This document shows, in pieces, positions 15,777 through 24,361 of a stretch of 64,000 nucleotides of DNA; position 1 is the first letter of the stretch; every line of letters begins with the position of its first letter. Position numbers and translations under genes: made by a program. Source of the DNA: Geodermatophilus marinus (GTDB taxonomy: Bacteria > Actinomycetota > Actinomycetes > Mycobacteriales > Geodermatophilaceae); assembly GCF_003428645.1 (NCBI RefSeq), contig NZ_QVQH01000007.1, positions 62,001 through 126,000 of the forward strand. Direction: 5' to 3'. The notes below the pieces were generated by a model. The model saw only the letters and a list, made by a program, of their open reading frames with translations, did not search any database and was not told the origin of the DNA.

Positions 15777-17573
15777 ATGGGCGTGCAGACGTTCGCTGCT
15801 CCGCGGATCGAGGCCGAGCGGCCCGGCGACGGCCGGTTGCTGCTCCGCTCGGCCGAGCCGCTGGGCGACCACCCGGTCGGCGTCGTGCACTCCTTTCGGG
15901 CCGGCAGCGAGGCCCACCCCGACCGGCTGCTGGTCGCCGAGCGGGGTGCCGACGGGGAGTGGGCCCGCTCGACGTGGGGCGAGGTGCGCGCGCGGGCCGA
16001 CCGGCTGGCGCAGGGCCTGCTCGACCGGGGGCTGGCCGACCGGCCGGTGCTGGTGCTGTCGGGCAACAGCCGGCTGCACCTGACCGTGGCGCTGGCCGCG
16101 ATGACCGTCGGCGCCCCCGTCGTCCCGACCAGCGTCGCGTACTCGCTGCAGAGCGCCGACCACGCCAAGCTCCGCGCGATGGCCGACCTGGTCGACCCCG
16201 GCCTGGTCGTGGCCGAGGACGCCTCGTTCGCGCGGGCGGTCGAGGCCGTCACCGCGGGCCGGGCGGGGGCGCGGGAGGTGCTCGGGCCGCTGGGCACCGA
16301 CCCGGCGGAGTTCGGCGCCGACCCCACCCCCGAGGTGGACCGCCGCTGCGGGGCGCTGGCCCGGGACGACGTCGCCAAGATCCTCTTCACCTCCGGGTCG
16401 ACGGGCTCCCCCAAGGGCGTGCTCACCACCCACGGGATGCTCAGCGCCAACCAGCAGCAGCTGCGCCAGGTCTGGCCCTTCCTCGCCGAGGAGCCGCCGG
16501 TCCTGCTCGACTGGCTGCCCTGGAGCCACACCTTCGGCGGCAGCCACGACCTGAACCTGGTGCTCACCCACGGCGGCACGCTGTGGATCGATGACGGCCG
16601 CCCGGCCCCCGCGCTGGTGGACCGGACGGTGCGCAACCTCGCCGACGCGCGCCCCACCCTCTTCTTCAACGTGCCCGCCGGGTACGCCGCGCTGCTGCCG
16701 CACCTCGAGCGCGACCGAGCCGCGGCGGCGGCCTTCCTCGACCGGCTGCGTTTTGCCTTCTTCGCCGCCGCGGCCCTGCCCCAGCAGCTGTGGGACCGGA
16801 TGGCCGCGCTGGCCGCCGCGCACGGCGCGGACATGGTCATGACCACCTCGTGGGGGCTGACCGAGACCGCACCGGCGGCGACGAGCGCCCACTACCGGAT
16901 CACCCGCAGCGACGTGCTCGGGGTCCCGCTGCCCGGCGTCGAGCTCGCGCTGGTGCCGGTGGGCGCCAAGACTGAGGTCCGGGTGAAGGGCCCCAACGTC
17001 ACACCCGGCTACCACCGCCGGCCCGACCTCACCGCCGCCGCCTTCGACGAGCACGGCTTCTTCCGCACCGGGGACGCCGTCGCCCTGGCCGACGACGACG
17101 ACCCGGCCGCCGGGCTGGTGTTCCGGGGCCGTACCGCCGAGGACTTCAAGCTGATGACCGGCACCTTCGTCAGCGTCGGCACGCTGCGCCCGGCCCTGCT
17201 CTCGGCGGCGCAGGGCCTGCTCGCCGACGCCGTGATCTGCGGGCAGGACGGCCCGTGCGTGACCGCCCTCGCCTGGCCCGCGCCCGACGCCGCGGCCCGG
17301 GTCTCCGCCGAGGGGGTGCCGGACGACGCGCTGCGCGCCGAGCTGGCGGCCGCCCTGGCGCGGCTGGCGGCCGGGAGCAGCGGGTCCTCCCAGCACGTCG
17401 AGCGGTTGCTGCTGCTCACCGAGCCGGCCCAGCTCGACGCCGGGGAGATCACCGACAAGGGCTACGTCAACCAGGCCGCCGTCCGGGAGCGCCGCGCCGG
17501 CCTCGTCGCGCTGCTCGCCACCGAGCCGCCGCCCCCGCAGGTGGTCCTCCGGCCGCAGGGGCAGGGTGCCTGA
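15777..17573 (+). CDS. feruloyl-CoA synthase-like acyl-CoA ligase
   Basis: 598 aa adenylate-forming enzyme. P-loop FTSGSTGSPKGVLTTHGM at ~205, LLDWLPWSHTFGGSHDLN, SWGLTETAPAAT, and a C-terminal core GRTAEDFKLMTGTFVSVG in place of the usual TGR-D-IK-GG hinge. That substitution and the length of ~600 aa are features of the feruloyl-CoA synthase family, which activates hydroxycinnamates before side-chain removal to vanillin-type aldehydes. No feruloyl-CoA hydratase-lyase gene is adjacent. ATG at 15777 has only a weak SD. The next gene overlaps by eight bases. Confidence 0.75.
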   Translation: MGVQTFAAPRIEAERPGDGRLLLRSAEPLGDHPVGVVHSFRAGSEAHPDRLLVAERGADGEWARSTWGEVRARADRLAQGLLDRGLADRPVLVLSGNSRLHLTVALAAMTVGAPVVPTSVAYSLQSADHAKLRAMADLVDPGLVVAEDASFARAVEAVTAGRAGAREVLGPLGTDPAEFGADPTPEVDRRCGALARDDVAKILFTSGSTGSPKGVLTTHGMLSANQQQLRQVWPFLAEEPPVLLDWLPWSHTFGGSHDLNLVLTHGGTLWIDDGRPAPALVDRTVRNLADARPTLFFNVPAGYAALLPHLERDRAAAAAFLDRLRFAFFAAAALPQQLWDRMAALAAAHGADMVMTTSWGLTETAPAATSAHYRITRSDVLGVPLPGVELALVPVGAKTEVRVKGPNVTPGYHRRPDLTAAAFDEHGFFRTGDAVALADDDDPAAGLVFRGRTAEDFKLMTGTFVSVGTLRPALLSAAQGLLADAVICGQDGPCVTALAWPAPDAAARVSAEGVPDDALRAELAAALARLAAGSSGSSQHVERLLLLTEPAQLDAGEITDKGYVNQAAVRERRAGLVALLATEPPPPQVVLRPQGQGA

Positions 17574-18435
17574 CGTGCTCGACGGCCACCTCCTCGTGGA
17601 CGCGCACGTGCACGTCCCGCTGCTCTCCTCGTTGGCGCCGGCCTGGCTGGACTGGGCCCGCCGGTTCGGCCGGCCCGGCATCCTGGAGGAGGCCTGGCGG
17701 CCCGACGGCACGCCGGACCCCGCCGCGCTGGACCGGCTGTTCGCCGCCGAGGGGGTCGACGTCGCCCTGCTGTTCTGCGAGTACAGCCCCAAGGCCACCG
17801 GCTACCAGCTCTTCGACGACCTGCTGCCGGTCGTCGAGCACAACCCGCGCCGCTTCCGGCCGGTGGCCAACGTCAACCCGCACCTGCACTTCCCGATCGC
17901 CCGCGAGCTGACCCGCCAGCTCGACGCCGGGGCGGCCGCGCTGAAGATCCACCCGGTGCACGGCGGTTTCCGCGCCGACGACGCCGCCCTGTACCCCGCC
18001 TACGCCGTCCTGGTGGAGCGGGGGGTGCCGCTGGTGGTGCACTGCGGCACCAGCAGCTTCCCCGGCTCCACCAACGCCCTCGCCGACCCGCAGACCCTCG
18101 ACGCCGTCCTCCGCGACTTCCCCGACCTGCAGGTCGTGCTCGCCCACGGGGGCCGAGGCTGGTGGTACGACGCGGCGGCGTTCCTCGCCGTGTCCCGCCC
18201 CAACGTCTGGATCGAGCTCTCCGGCCTGCCCCCCAAGCGGCTGCCCGAGTACTACGCCCGCTTCGACCTCGGCCGGCTGGCCCGCCGGTGGATCTACGGC
18301 ACCGACTGGCCCGGCGTCCCGGGGCAGGCGGCCAACGCCCGCGCCGTGGCCTCGCTCGGGCTGCCCGAGGACGTCGTCGGCCTCGTGCTCGGGGGCAACG
18401 CGGTGCGGGTCTACGCCGGCCTCGACCCCGGCTAG
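17566..18435 (+). CDS. metal-dependent amidohydrolase (amidohydrolase-2 family)
   Basis: 289 aa. HxH metal motif DAHVH (His14, His16), then AALKIHPVHGGF, PLVVHCGTSSF, VLAHGGRGWWYDAA and YGTDWPGVPGQ, giving the metal ligands and final Asp of the TIM-barrel amidohydrolase family. Relatives include aromatic-acid decarboxylases and lactone hydrolases (LigI/LigJ types). Which reaction applies cannot be told; overlap with the feruloyl-CoA synthase-like gene suggests a shared pathway for lignin-derived aromatics. GTG 17566 is used; a second GTG at 17575 would also serve. Confidence 0.7.
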   Translation: MPDVLDGHLLVDAHVHVPLLSSLAPAWLDWARRFGRPGILEEAWRPDGTPDPAALDRLFAAEGVDVALLFCEYSPKATGYQLFDDLLPVVEHNPRRFRPVANVNPHLHFPIARELTRQLDAGAAALKIHPVHGGFRADDAALYPAYAVLVERGVPLVVHCGTSSFPGSTNALADPQTLDAVLRDFPDLQVVLAHGGRGWWYDAAAFLAVSRPNVWIELSGLPPKRLPEYYARFDLGRLARRWIYGTDWPGVPGQAANARAVASLGLPEDVVGLVLGGNAVRVYAGLDPG

Positions 18436-18511
18436 GGACCCCCTGCGGTGGCGGGCCGCCGACGATCCGTCAGGATGTCCTGAGCACACCTGGGGGAAGG
18501 AGGGTCGAGCC

Positions 18512-19111
18512 GTGGGCAAGCACCGGGCACCTGACGCGGACCCCACCGATTTCGACGCGGCCACCACCGCGCTCGCCGACGTCACCGGCGACTACGAGGT
18601 CGACGCCGCGCACACCCGCATCGGCATCCGCGCCCGGCACGCCATGGTCACGACCGTCCGCGGGGCGTTCACCGAGTTCGCCGGCACCGCGCACCTGGAC
18701 GTGGCCAAGCCCGCGGCGAGCTCGGTGACCCTGCGGATCCGGACCGAGAGCATCGACACCGGCCAGCCGGACCGGGACGCGCACCTGCGCTCGGCCGACT
18801 TCCTCGACGTCACGACGTTCCCGGAGATCGTCTTCGTCTCCACCGGGGTCGAGCAGATCGAGGACGACGTCTACACCGTCGCCGGGGACCTCACGATCCG
18901 GGACACCACCCGGCCGGTGGCGGTCGACTTCACCCTCACCGGCTCGGCGAAGGACCCGTTCGGCAACACCCGGGTCGGCTTCGAGGGCGCGCTGGCCATC
19001 AGGCGCAGCGAGTGGGGGCTGACCTGGAACACCCCGCTGGACACCGGGGGCGTGCTGGTCAGCGACCGCATCCAGGTGGAGTTCGACGTCTCGGCGGTCC
19101 GGGTCGCGTAG
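18512..19111 (+). CDS. YceI-family protein
   Basis: 199 aa. Family pattern GDYEVDAAHTRIGIRARHAMVTTVRGAF, then LRIRTESIDTGQPDRDAHLRSADFLDV, then TRPVAVDFTLTGSAKDPFG and ALAIRRSEWGLTWN. YceI proteins are lipocalin-like barrels that bind polyisoprenoids or other lipids. No signal peptide is visible, so it is probably cytoplasmic. Strong SD GAAGGAGGG before GTG. Confidence 0.85.
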   Translation: MGKHRAPDADPTDFDAATTALADVTGDYEVDAAHTRIGIRARHAMVTTVRGAFTEFAGTAHLDVAKPAASSVTLRIRTESIDTGQPDRDAHLRSADFLDVTTFPEIVFVSTGVEQIEDDVYTVAGDLTIRDTTRPVAVDFTLTGSAKDPFGNTRVGFEGALAIRRSEWGLTWNTPLDTGGVLVSDRIQVEFDVSAVRVA

Positions 19112-19140
19112 GCGGCGCCAGCCGGGCGCCCCGCCGGGTG

Positions 19141-20034
19141 CTACTGCTGCGCCCAGCGGCGGATGAACCCGACGGTGGCGCGGTCGACCTCCTCGGGGTG
19201 CGAGGCGCTGAGGAAGTGCCGGCCCCCGTCGACGACGCGCAGCTCGGCGTGCGGGCTGTTCACGAACAGCGAGATCTCGTCCTCGGCGTTCTCGACGGAG
19301 TAGACCGGGTCGGCCGTGCCGTGCATCCACAGGACCGGGCACCGCACGCCGTCCAGCCGGCCGTGCAGGCCGTCGCGGTCCCGGAGGTTGATGGTGCTCA
19401 GCCGCAGGCGCCGCCGGCCGGCGTCCCCGGCGTAGTTCTCCCGGTGGACGGCGTGCCAGAACTCGCGCTCGGCGGGGGGCACGTCCTCGCCCAGGCCCTC
19501 GGCGAGGACGGCGTCGACGAGCTCGTCCGGGATGACCCAGTCCTCGCCGACGCTGCCGGCGAGCGCGTCGACGGCCGGGGTGCAGAAGCCGACGCCGTCC
19601 CAGCACCCGAGGTCCCGGCTGCGCCGGCTCTCGGAGTCCATCGAGGTGCCCAGCGGGACGATGCCGCGGACGGTGCCGGGGGCCAGCACCGCCATGCGGG
19701 CCGCCACCCACCCGCCCTGCGAGGTGCCCAGGACGAACGCCTCGCGGACGCCGAGCGCGTCGAGGACCTGCAGGTCGGCGATCGCCGAGTCCCAGTAGGT
19801 GAACTGCTCCCAGGTGGCGCGGGTCCGGCCGTGGCCGTACGGCTCCAGCGCGAGCAGGTTGGCGGTCGCGGTGAGCTCCTCGTCGGCGAACTGCGGCCGG
19901 AACAGCTCGACGGAGGTGGTGAACGAGTTGACCAGCACGAGTGTCGGCAGGGCGGGGTCGAGCGGCCCGCTGGTCCGGTAGCCGATGGTCGAGCCGCCGA
20001 GGTGGGGCACGGTGATCGTCTGCGTCTCGGTCAT
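19141..20034 (-). CDS. alpha/beta hydrolase
   Basis: 297 aa. LVLVNSFTTSVELFRPQF takes the place of the HG oxyanion motif; the nucleophile elbow is GTSQGG (Ser), and later VLWMHGTADPVYSVENA gives the Asp region and GGRHFLSASHPEEV the His. This is a complete catalytic triad layout. Substrate unknown. Convergent with yceI-like gene; 124 bases downstream of the next minus-strand hydrolase gene. Confidence 0.75.
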   Translation of the reverse strand: MTETQTITVPHLGGSTIGYRTSGPLDPALPTLVLVNSFTTSVELFRPQFADEELTATANLLALEPYGHGRTRATWEQFTYWDSAIADLQVLDALGVREAFVLGTSQGGWVAARMAVLAPGTVRGIVPLGTSMDSESRRSRDLGCWDGVGFCTPAVDALAGSVGEDWVIPDELVDAVLAEGLGEDVPPAEREFWHAVHRENYAGDAGRRRLRLSTINLRDRDGLHGRLDGVRCPVLWMHGTADPVYSVENAEDEISLFVNSPHAELRVVDGGRHFLSASHPEEVDRATVGFIRRWAQQ

Positions 20035-20157
20035 GGTCCCGCCGTCCTCCGGGGAGCTGCACCCGGCCGCGGCCGGCGACCGGCCGGGTCATCGTGGCCC
20101 GGCGCGTCGGCGCCGGTCAACCGCGGGCATCCCCGGCCGGCCGGGGCGCCCCGGCGC

Positions 20158-21027
20158 TCACCGGCCCGGCCAGAGGGCCAGCAGCGTGCGGACCGCGGTG
20201 ACCAGGGCCAGGGGCTGGTCGAGCATCGGGTGGTGCCCGGCCTCCGGCAGGTCGACGACGGTCAGCCCCCCGGGGGCCAGCCCGGCCATCTCCGCGGCCA
20301 TGCCGGGCCCGACCAGCCCGCGCTCGCAGCGGAACAGCGCCGCGGGGGTGGCCAGCCGGGGCAGCACGTCGCGCAGGTCGGGCCGCGGGCCGAAGAAGCC
20401 CGGGTCGAACTTCCACGTCCACCCGCCCTCCGCGCGGCGCAGCGACCCGCGGGCCACGTGCGCCATGACGTAGGGGAGGTACTCCTCCTGCGGCGGCAGC
20501 GTGCGGAAGCGGACCACCGCCTCCCCGGGGTCGGCGTAGACCCGGTGGGTGCGGGCGATGCCCCCGGCGCGGGACTCCTCGGGCGGGCGGGCGGCCAGCG
20601 GCGAGTCGATGACCGCGGCGCCGGCGAGCGCCGGGCCGTGCTCGACCGCGGCCGTGAGGGTGACCCAGCCGCCCATGCTGTGCCCGAGCACCACCGGGCG
20701 GTCGAGCCCCTCGGCGGCGGCCACGGCGAGCACCTCCCGGGCCCACAGGGACATCGTGTACTCCGGGCGCCAGGAGCTGTCGCCGTGACCGGAGAGGTCC
20801 ACCGCCACCACGCGGTGCGAGCCGAGCAGCGGGGCGACGTGGTCCCACCAGCCGGAGTGGGCGGCGCCGCCGTGCACCAGCACCAGCCCGGGGGCGTCGC
20901 CGTCCCCCCAGGCGCGGTAGTGCACCCGCGCGCCGGCCACCTCCACGTCGCGGTGCTCCGGTGCGCGGGCCAGGGCGCGGTCGAACCAGGCGGGGGCGCC
21001 GGCGTCCGGGGCGGCGGGGCGGGACAT
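20158..21027 (-). CDS. alpha/beta hydrolase
   Basis: 289 aa. Oxyanion HGGAAHSGWWDHV, DLSGHGDS, nucleophile elbow GHSMGG, and late PEAGHHPMLDQP with the catalytic His. This arrangement is typical of carboxylesterases and C-C bond hydrolases of aromatic pathways (MhpC-like), but the cap domain has no diagnostic residues I can assign. The ATG at 21027 has GAGGAG upstream; an upstream in-frame start at 21099 has none. Confidence 0.75.
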   Translation of the reverse strand: MSRPAAPDAGAPAWFDRALARAPEHRDVEVAGARVHYRAWGDGDAPGLVLVHGGAAHSGWWDHVAPLLGSHRVVAVDLSGHGDSSWRPEYTMSLWAREVLAVAAAEGLDRPVVLGHSMGGWVTLTAAVEHGPALAGAAVIDSPLAARPPEESRAGGIARTHRVYADPGEAVVRFRTLPPQEEYLPYVMAHVARGSLRRAEGGWTWKFDPGFFGPRPDLRDVLPRLATPAALFRCERGLVGPGMAAEMAGLAPGGLTVVDLPEAGHHPMLDQPLALVTAVRTLLALWPGR

Positions 21028-21079
21028 GGGCGTGCTCCTCGGGAACGGGTGGCCCCCGGCCGGGGACCGCTCCCGGACG

Positions 21080-22600
21080 TTACGCACGCGCCTGCGCACC
21101 CGGCGGACCGGTCCGCCGGGCCCCGCGGCCCCGCGCGCCGGGCCGCGGGGCGCCGGCCGGGTCCGGCCCGACCGCGTCCCCGCCCGCGTCCCGGCCGGCG
21201 AGCAGCCAGGCCGCCAGCGCCGCGAGCACGGCGGTGCCGCAGCCGACGGCGCCGATCACCGTGTACGCGCCCCCCGCCGGCAGCCCCCCGCCGGCGGGTG
21301 TCGCCGCGGCCAGCACGGTCCCGGTCAGGGCGCTGCCGACCGAGAAGCCGGCGTAGCGGAGCACCTGGTTGAGCGCCATCGCGCTGCCGGTCTCCCGCGG
21401 CGGGGCGCACGCCACGACCACCCCGGCGGCCGCGGCGAAGACGGTGCTCACCCCGAGCCCGGTGACCGCGGCGACGGCGGCGAGGGTCCACAGGTCGGCC
21501 CGGTGCGCCGCGAAGACCGCCTCGGCGGTGGCCACGAGCAGCGCACCGGCGGCCAGCACCGACCGCGGGCGGACCCGCTCCCCGAGCCGGCGCGACAGCG
21601 GGCCGGCGAGCATGCCGGCCAGCGAGAACGGCAGCAGCAGCAGGCCCGCGACCAGGCCGGAGGCGCCGAGCCCCGCGCCGCTGCCGGCGGGCGCCTGCGC
21701 CAGCGTGGGGAGCGAGCCCAGCAGCAGGTAGTTCGACAGGCCGATCAGCAGCACCGTGACGTGCCCGGCGGCCGGCAGCCGGCCGCGGGCCAGCCGCAGG
21801 TCGATGAGCGGGGCGGTCACCCGCAGGGCGACGGCGACCCAGGCGGCCAGCAGCAGGAGCGAGGCCGTGCCCAGGACGAGCACCCGCACCGAGGACCAGC
21901 CCCAGGTCCCGCCCTCGCCGAGGGTCACCAGCGCGCCGGCGATGCCGGCGCCGAGCAGCAGCGCGCCCGGCAGGTCGAACCGCCGCGGCGCGGCGGGGGC
22001 GGCCGGCGGCAGGACCGCGGCCGCGGCGGCGAGGGCACCGGCGCAGACGGCCGTCGCCGTCCAGAACGCGGCGGCCGTCCCGGCGGTGGTGGCGATGGCC
22101 CCGGCGATCGGGTAGCCCAGGCCGACGCCGGAGACGACGGTGATCGACAGCACCGCGATGGCGCGGGCGGCGCGGGGCGCGGGGAGCGCGTCGCGGGCGG
22201 TGGCGACGAGCAGGGGCATGAGCCCGAGCCCGAAGCCCTGCAACCCCCGGCCGGCCAGGAAGGCGCCGAAGGGCAGCGGCAGCGCGGTGAGGACGCCGCC
22301 GAGCACGACCAGGACCAGGGCGCCGAGCGCGACGGCCCGGCGGCGGGGACCGTTGCCGAGCCGACCGAGCACCGGGGTCGCCACGACGCCGACCAGCAGC
22401 GGCATGGTGAGCGACCACTGGGCGGCGTGCAGCGGCACGTCGTACCGGTCGGCGACGGCCGGGATGAGCGGCGCCCCGACGCTGCTGGTCACCGCCACCA
22501 CCGTGGCGAGCAGGACCAGCACGGGGACCAGCGCGGGGGAGGGCCGCGCGGGCCCCGCGGTGCGGCCGGCCCCGGGGGCGCCGGCGGGTCGGTGCGTCAG
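21080..22600 (-). CDS. MFS transporter (14-TM DHA2-like), CTG start proposed
   Basis: About 506 aa, 13-14 membrane segments. Motif A variant GRLGNGPRRRAVALG and motif C-like GVGLGYPIAGAIA support drug:H+ antiporter type MFS. Between the divergent mdlC region and the first helix there is no in-frame ATG, GTG or TTG near a ribosome site; a GAGGAGG lies seven bases before CTG at 22600, which is taken as the start. A GTG inside the first helix would damage it. Likely exports a hydrophobic compound; substrate not readable. Confidence 0.72.
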   Translation of the reverse strand: MTHRPAGAPGAGRTAGPARPSPALVPVLVLLATVVAVTSSVGAPLIPAVADRYDVPLHAAQWSLTMPLLVGVVATPVLGRLGNGPRRRAVALGALVLVVLGGVLTALPLPFGAFLAGRGLQGFGLGLMPLLVATARDALPAPRAARAIAVLSITVVSGVGLGYPIAGAIATTAGTAAAFWTATAVCAGALAAAAAVLPPAAPAAPRRFDLPGALLLGAGIAGALVTLGEGGTWGWSSVRVLVLGTASLLLLAAWVAVALRVTAPLIDLRLARGRLPAAGHVTVLLIGLSNYLLLGSLPTLAQAPAGSGAGLGASGLVAGLLLLPFSLAGMLAGPLSRRLGERVRPRSVLAAGALLVATAEAVFAAHRADLWTLAAVAAVTGLGVSTVFAAAAGVVVACAPPRETGSAMALNQVLRYAGFSVGSALTGTVLAAATPAGGGLPAGGAYTVIGAVGCGTAVLAALAAWLLAGRDAGGDAVGPDPAGAPRPGARGRGARRTGPPGAQARA

Positions 22601-22705
22601 GCCGGTGCCTCCTCGTCGCGCGGGTCGGGCTGCGGGTGCCGGTTGTACCCCACGACCGGCCGGGGGCCGGCCGCGGGCCGGGGCGGCCGGTCGGGGCGGC
22701 GGGGC

Positions 22706-22711
22706 TAGCCT
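22706..22711 (+). promoter_or_regulatory. -10 box upstream of mdlC
   Basis: TAGCCT in the context GGGGCTAGCCTGCCGGGG, 41 bases before the GTG. The same GGCTAG context is seen at 42281 and 46295. Confidence 0.4.
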
Positions 22712-22751
22712 GCCGGGGCAGCCCGGGGAGGACCGCCTGGAGGAGGACGCC

Positions 22752-24353
22752 GTGACCACCGTCCGCGAGACCGTGCACGACCTGCTGCGGACGTGGGGGC
22801 TGACCACCGTCTTCGGCAACCCCGGCTCCAACGAGCTGCCCTTCCTCGACGGCTTCCCGGCCGACTTCCGCTACGTGCTCGGGCTGCACGAGGGCGCGGT
22901 GCTGGCGATGGCCGACGGGTGGGCCCAGGCCAGCGGCCGCCCGGCGCTGGTGAACCTGCACTCGGCCGCCGGCCTGGGCAACGCCATGGGCAACCTGGCC
23001 AACGCCCGGGCTTCGGGGACGCCGCTGGTGGTCACCGCCGGCCAGCAGTCCCGGGCGCTGTCCGGGCTCGGGGCGGTCCTGGCCGAGCCGGCGATGACCC
23101 GCGTGCCCGAGCCCCAGGTGACGTGGTCGTTCGAGCCGGCCCGGGCGCAGGACGTGCCGCGCGCGCTGTCCGAGGCCGTGCACCTGGCCACGCTGCCGCC
23201 GACCGGCCCGGTGTTCGTCTCCCTGCCCCTGGACGACTGGGCGCAGCCGGTCGGGGACGACGAGGTCGCCCACCTGGCCGGCCGCCGGGTGCGCGCCGCG
23301 GGTGCCCTGGACCCGGAGCTGCTGGCCGAGCTGGCCGGCCGGCTGGCCGCGGCCCGCGAGCCGGTGCTCGTCGTGGGTCCCGAGGCCGACGACGAGCGGG
23401 TGGTGCCCCGGGTGGTCGCCCTCGCCGAGCGGCTGCAGGCCCGGGTGTTCACCGCGCCCAGCCCGCCGCGCTCGCCGTTCCCCACCCGGCACCCGCTCTG
23501 GCAGGGCGTGCTGCCGGCCAGCATCGGCGGGGTCAGCGGCGCGCTGGCCGGGGCCGACCAGGTGCTGGTGCTCGGCGCCCCGGTGTTCCGCTACCACGCC
23601 CAGGTGCCCGGGCCCTGGCTGCCGGCCGGGGCGCAGCTGGTCGCGGTGGGCAGCGACCCGCGGTCGGCGGCGCGGGCGGCGTTCGGGGACGCCGTCGTCG
23701 CCGACGTCGGCACCGCCGCGGGGCAGCTGCTGGCCGCACTGGAGGACGCGCCCCCCCGCCCGCCGCGGCCGGCGCCCGGGCGCGCGCCCGCGGTCGAGCC
23801 CGCGGCCGCGCCGTTCCCCGCCGACGCGGTCTTCACCGCCCTCCTGCACGGGCTGCCCGACGGCGTGCGGCTGGTCAACGAGTCGACGTCCAACACCGGC
23901 CAGTTCTGGGCGCACCTGCACCTGGCCGGCGCCCGGCGCTTCTTCTTCCCCGCGGCCGGCGGGCTCGGCTTCGGGCTGCCCGCCGCGGTCGGGGTCGCGC
24001 TGGCCGACCCCTCCCGCCCGGTGGTCGCCGTCCTCGGGGACGGCGCGTTCCAGTACGGCGTCCAGGGGCTCTGGACGGCGGCGCAGCTGGACCTGCCGGT
24101 GACCTTCGTGGTGCTGGCCAACGGGGTGTACGGGGCGCTGTCGGGGTTCGTCGGCCAGCTCGGGGTCACCGGCGTCCCGGGGCTGGAGCTGCCCGGGCTG
24201 GACGCCGCCGCGGTCGCGGCCGGCTACGGGGTGCCCGCCGTGCGGGTGGGCAGCGCCGAGGAGCTGACCGCCGAGCTCAAGGCGGTCGGCGCGGCGACCG
24301 GGCCGCGGGTGGTCGAGGTGCCGGTCGCGGTCGAGACCCGGCGGATCGGCTGA
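22752..24353 (+). CDS. mdlC: benzoylformate decarboxylase
   Basis: 533 aa ThDP enzyme. It contains the MdlC active-site residues: NPGSNELPFLDGF (Ser26-equivalent), NLHSAAGLGNAMGN (His70-equivalent), PTRHPLWQG (His281-equivalent), plus VTAGQQSRALSG, LGAPVFRYH and NESTSNTGQFW. The ThDP/Mg site is GDGAFQYGVQGLW through LANGVYG. It converts phenylglyoxylate to benzaldehyde and CO2 in mandelate breakdown; benzaldehyde leads to benzoate, which joins the box pathway at the left edge. GTG start with AGGAGG. A two-component system follows eight bases later. No mandelate dehydrogenase or benzaldehyde dehydrogenase is seen in the window. Confidence 0.88.
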   Translation: MTTVRETVHDLLRTWGLTTVFGNPGSNELPFLDGFPADFRYVLGLHEGAVLAMADGWAQASGRPALVNLHSAAGLGNAMGNLANARASGTPLVVTAGQQSRALSGLGAVLAEPAMTRVPEPQVTWSFEPARAQDVPRALSEAVHLATLPPTGPVFVSLPLDDWAQPVGDDEVAHLAGRRVRAAGALDPELLAELAGRLAAAREPVLVVGPEADDERVVPRVVALAERLQARVFTAPSPPRSPFPTRHPLWQGVLPASIGGVSGALAGADQVLVLGAPVFRYHAQVPGPWLPAGAQLVAVGSDPRSAARAAFGDAVVADVGTAAGQLLAALEDAPPRPPRPAPGRAPAVEPAAAPFPADAVFTALLHGLPDGVRLVNESTSNTGQFWAHLHLAGARRFFFPAAGGLGFGLPAAVGVALADPSRPVVAVLGDGAFQYGVQGLWTAAQLDLPVTFVVLANGVYGALSGFVGQLGVTGVPGLELPGLDAAAVAAGYGVPAVRVGSAEELTAELKAVGAATGPRVVEVPVAVETRRIG

Positions 24354-24361
24354 GCGCACCG

